A stretch of 15,639 bases of DNA from an uncultured Acidobacteriota bacterium. GTDB lineage: Bacteria; Acidobacteriota; Thermoanaerobaculia; Gp7-AA8. The notes under the pieces were generated by a model. It was not told the DNA's origin and did no database searches. It saw only the letters and a list, made by a program, of their open reading frames with translations. Positions 13,580 through 15,639 of this stretch are shown one piece after another. The first letter of the stretch is position 1. The number at the start of each line of letters is the position of its first letter. The position numbers and the translations under genes are program-made. The stretch lies in assembly GCA_946887105.1 (NCBI GenBank), contig CAMPKJ010000096.1:1-15639 (forward strand), read 5' to 3'.

Positions 13580-15639
13580 ATGCGTCATCTCCGGTTCGTT
13601 CTCGTCCTCATGGTCGTTCTGCTCTCGTTCTCTTCTTTCGCGCAAACCACGGGCGGACTGACCGGACGCGTCACCGATTCGTCCGGCGCCGCGCTGCCCG
13701 GAGTGACGGTCGAGGTGCGCAGTCCGGCGCTGATGGGCGTGCGCAGCGACACGACCGGCAACGACGGCAACTATCGGTTTTCGATCCTTCCGCCGGGCGT
13801 GTACGAAGTGCGCGCCACGCTGGACGGCTTCGGCGCCGAGTCACGCCGCGACGTGCGTGTGGCTCTCGGCAAGGATGCGTCGATCGACATCGCGCTGCAG
13901 CCGGCCACGGTGTCGGAGGCGATCACGGTCGTGGCCACGGCGCCGGTGCTCGATACGACGTCGACGTCGGTCGGCTCGAACCTCGACCTCGCCGCCATCG
14001 AGACGCTGCCCACAGGGCGCAATTACGCGTCCATCGCGCAGGTCGTGCCGGGCGTTTCGACGGACGCGAATCCGCACAACGCAACCCAGAACACGATCAC
14101 CGTCTACGGCTCGTCCGGCGCCGAGAACGCGTTCTTCATCGACGGCGTGAACACGACGCAGATGGAGTACGGCTTCCAGGGCAAGAACCTCAATTTCGAG
14201 TTCATCCAGGAAGTGGACGTGAAGACGGGCGGCTACGAAGCGGAGTACGGACGCTCCACCGGCGGCATCGTGAACGTGATCACGAAGTCGGGCGGCAACG
14301 AGCTGACCGGCGACGTGTTCAGCTACCTCGATTCCGACTCGCTCCAGAGCGATACCGAGGAAGTCGATTCGAGCAACGGAACGGTGGTCGGCTACGACCG
14401 CAGCGACTGGGGCGCGGATCTCGGCGGTTTCATCGTGCGCGACAAACTGTGGTTCTTCGCCGCGTACGACGCGGTCGATCACTCCGCCGACAATCAGCTG
14501 CCCGGCCTGTCGTCGATCGTGGCGGGCGAAACGAAGCAGGACCTCGGTTCCGCGAAATTGACGTACAACGCCGCGCCGAGCCAGACGCTCGTGTTCACGT
14601 TCCTGCAGGATCCCCGTGTCGACACCGGCGCGATCGTCGACGCCAATCACACCCTGAACGGCGAAGAGTCGACGTACCTCGGGCGCTCCGATTTCGGCGG
14701 ACGCGATTACGCGCTCCGTTACGACGGCGTGCTGGGATCGCAATGGGTCGTGTTCGCGCAAGTGGCGCGGCATCAGGAACAGAACTCGGTCTCACCCGCG
14801 ACGAGCACCGGCGACACGATTCAGTATCGCAATCTCGCGCAGGACTCCTTCCAGACCGGCGGCTTCGGCCTGATCCAGGACAAGAACTTCGAGCGCACCC
14901 ATTACGCGGGATCGCTGATGCGCCTCCTCGGCCGCCACGAGATCAAAGGCGGCCTCGAATACGAGCTCGAGAAAGCGGAAGTAACCAAGCGGATGTCGGG
15001 CGGCCAGCAGGTGGACATCTTCGCGAACCCGGTCGATGCATCGAAGCCGATCTACCGCCACTTCTATTGGACGACGCCCGACGCGACGCTCGCCAACGCG
15101 CCGACGTCGCAGCTCAACGCGTCGCCGGAGCACAAGGTCACGACCGCGTATCTGCAGGATCGCTTCAGCGTCAATGACCGGCTGGTGCTGAGCTACGGCG
15201 TGCGCTGGGACCGGCAGCAGATCGTCGACGCCTCGGGCGTGGTGCAGATCGATCTGAAGGAAGACTACGCGCCGCGCCTCGGCGTGGTGTTCGATCCGAT
15301 GGGCGATCACAAGTCGAAGGTGTACGGATCCTACGGCCGCTATTACGAACAGATCCCGATGGACCTGGTGATCCGCTCGTATTCGTACGAGCGGCAGCCG
15401 CGCATCATCAACTACAGTCCGATCAGCCTGGTTCCCGATCCGAATGCCGAGCAGGATCTGGATCCCGATCTCGAATCGGCGATCCTCGGTGGATTGCAGA
15501 CCCCGGCCGATCCCAATCTCAAGAATCAGTACATCAACGAGTTCATCGTCGGCTACGAGCGCGAAGTGCGTCCGGACCTCGGCATCGGCGTGAAGGGCAT
15601 CTATCGCAACTACGGCCGCGTGCTGGAGGACTTCCTCGC
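13580..15639 (+). CDS. TonB-dependent receptor, Oar-like (3' truncated)
   Basis: The frame is open for 686 codons from ATG 13580 to the window edge. A signal peptide (about 1-21, cleavage near SFAQT) precedes a carboxypeptidase-regulatory-like beta-sandwich (about 24-108; GGLTGRVTDSSGAALPGVTV, then DGNYRFSILPPGVYEVRATLDGF). A TonB-box-like EAITVVATAP (113-122) leads into the plug domain (about 125-240; LPTGRNYASIAQVVPGV, FFIDGVNTTQ, GGYEAEYGRSTGGIVNVITKSGGN). The start of the outer-membrane barrel follows to residue 686. Oar-like receptors are numerous in Acidobacteriota and take up large substrates such as glycans, peptides or siderophores through TonB/ExbBD energy; no ligand can be assigned. 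The gene is probably around 1,000 residues or more when complete. Nothing neighbouring (SusD-like protein, glycosidase) hints at the substrate within the window. Confidence 0.93.
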   Translation, partial: MRHLRFVLVLMVVLLSFSSFAQTTGGLTGRVTDSSGAALPGVTVEVRSPALMGVRSDTTGNDGNYRFSILPPGVYEVRATLDGFGAESRRDVRVALGKDASIDIALQPATVSEAITVVATAPVLDTTSTSVGSNLDLAAIETLPTGRNYASIAQVVPGVSTDANPHNATQNTITVYGSSGAENAFFIDGVNTTQMEYGFQGKNLNFEFIQEVDVKTGGYEAEYGRSTGGIVNVITKSGGNELTGDVFSYLDSDSLQSDTEEVDSSNGTVVGYDRSDWGADLGGFIVRDKLWFFAAYDAVDHSADNQLPGLSSIVAGETKQDLGSAKLTYNAAPSQTLVFTFLQDPRVDTGAIVDANHTLNGEESTYLGRSDFGGRDYALRYDGVLGSQWVVFAQVARHQEQNSVSPATSTGDTIQYRNLAQDSFQTGGFGLIQDKNFERTHYAGSLMRLLGRHEIKGGLEYELEKAEVTKRMSGGQQVDIFANPVDASKPIYRHFYWTTPDATLANAPTSQLNASPEHKVTTAYLQDRFSVNDRLVLSYGVRWDRQQIVDASGVVQIDLKEDYAPRLGVVFDPMGDHKSKVYGSYGRYYEQIPMDLVIRSYSYERQPRIINYSPISLVPDPNAEQDLDPDLESAILGGLQTPADPNLKNQYINEFIVGYEREVRPDLGIGVKGIYRNYGRVLEDFL

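Overview
The window is a high-GC, gene-dense chromosomal segment, most likely from a member of the Acidobacteriota. The reasons are a duplicated FtsX/MacB-type permease of the kind called ADOP, an Oar-like TonB-dependent receptor with an N-terminal carboxypeptidase-regulatory-like domain, a DUF5916 outer-membrane-type protein, and a winged-helix regulator fused to a TolB-N-like domain and TPRs. The assignment rests on family composition only; no rRNA or tRNA gene is present.

Left region (1-7226, all + strand): a probable operon. It holds the C-terminal part of an ABC export permease, its overlapping LolD/MacB-type ATPase, an NtrC-type sigma-54 response regulator, a membrane-bound NtrY-like histidine kinase and an exported CBM9-like/DUF5916 protein that starts 6 nt after the kinase. 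The simplest reading is an envelope-stress or export module: the kinase and regulator control the ABC exporter, and a putative outer-membrane protein is co-expressed. A 90-nt hairpin built of heptamer repeats separates the regulator from the kinase.

Middle region (7227-8517): an HU-type nucleoid protein preceded by helically phased A/T tracts and a plausible promoter and followed by a GC-rich hairpin. Then comes a TTG-started GNAT acetyltransferase. Its 3' end runs into a roughly 170-nt long imperfect hairpin with a perfect 26-nt palindrome at its left edge, lying between convergent genes.

Right-middle region (8518-12885): a soluble winged-helix/TolB-N/TPR regulator on the - strand, divergent from an HTH-methyltransferase on the + strand. 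An inverted repeat made of octamers follows, then an OPT-family transporter.

Right end (12812-15639): a TrmJ-like SPOUT tRNA methyltransferase on the - strand whose 3' end overlaps the OPT gene by 74 nt. Divergent from it is a TonB-dependent receptor that runs off the window. No intergenic stretch exceeds about 200 nt. No CRISPR array, transposase gene, RNA gene or complete mobile element was seen. The most unusual material is intergenic: three different hairpin-forming repeats and the phased A-tracts before the HU gene.
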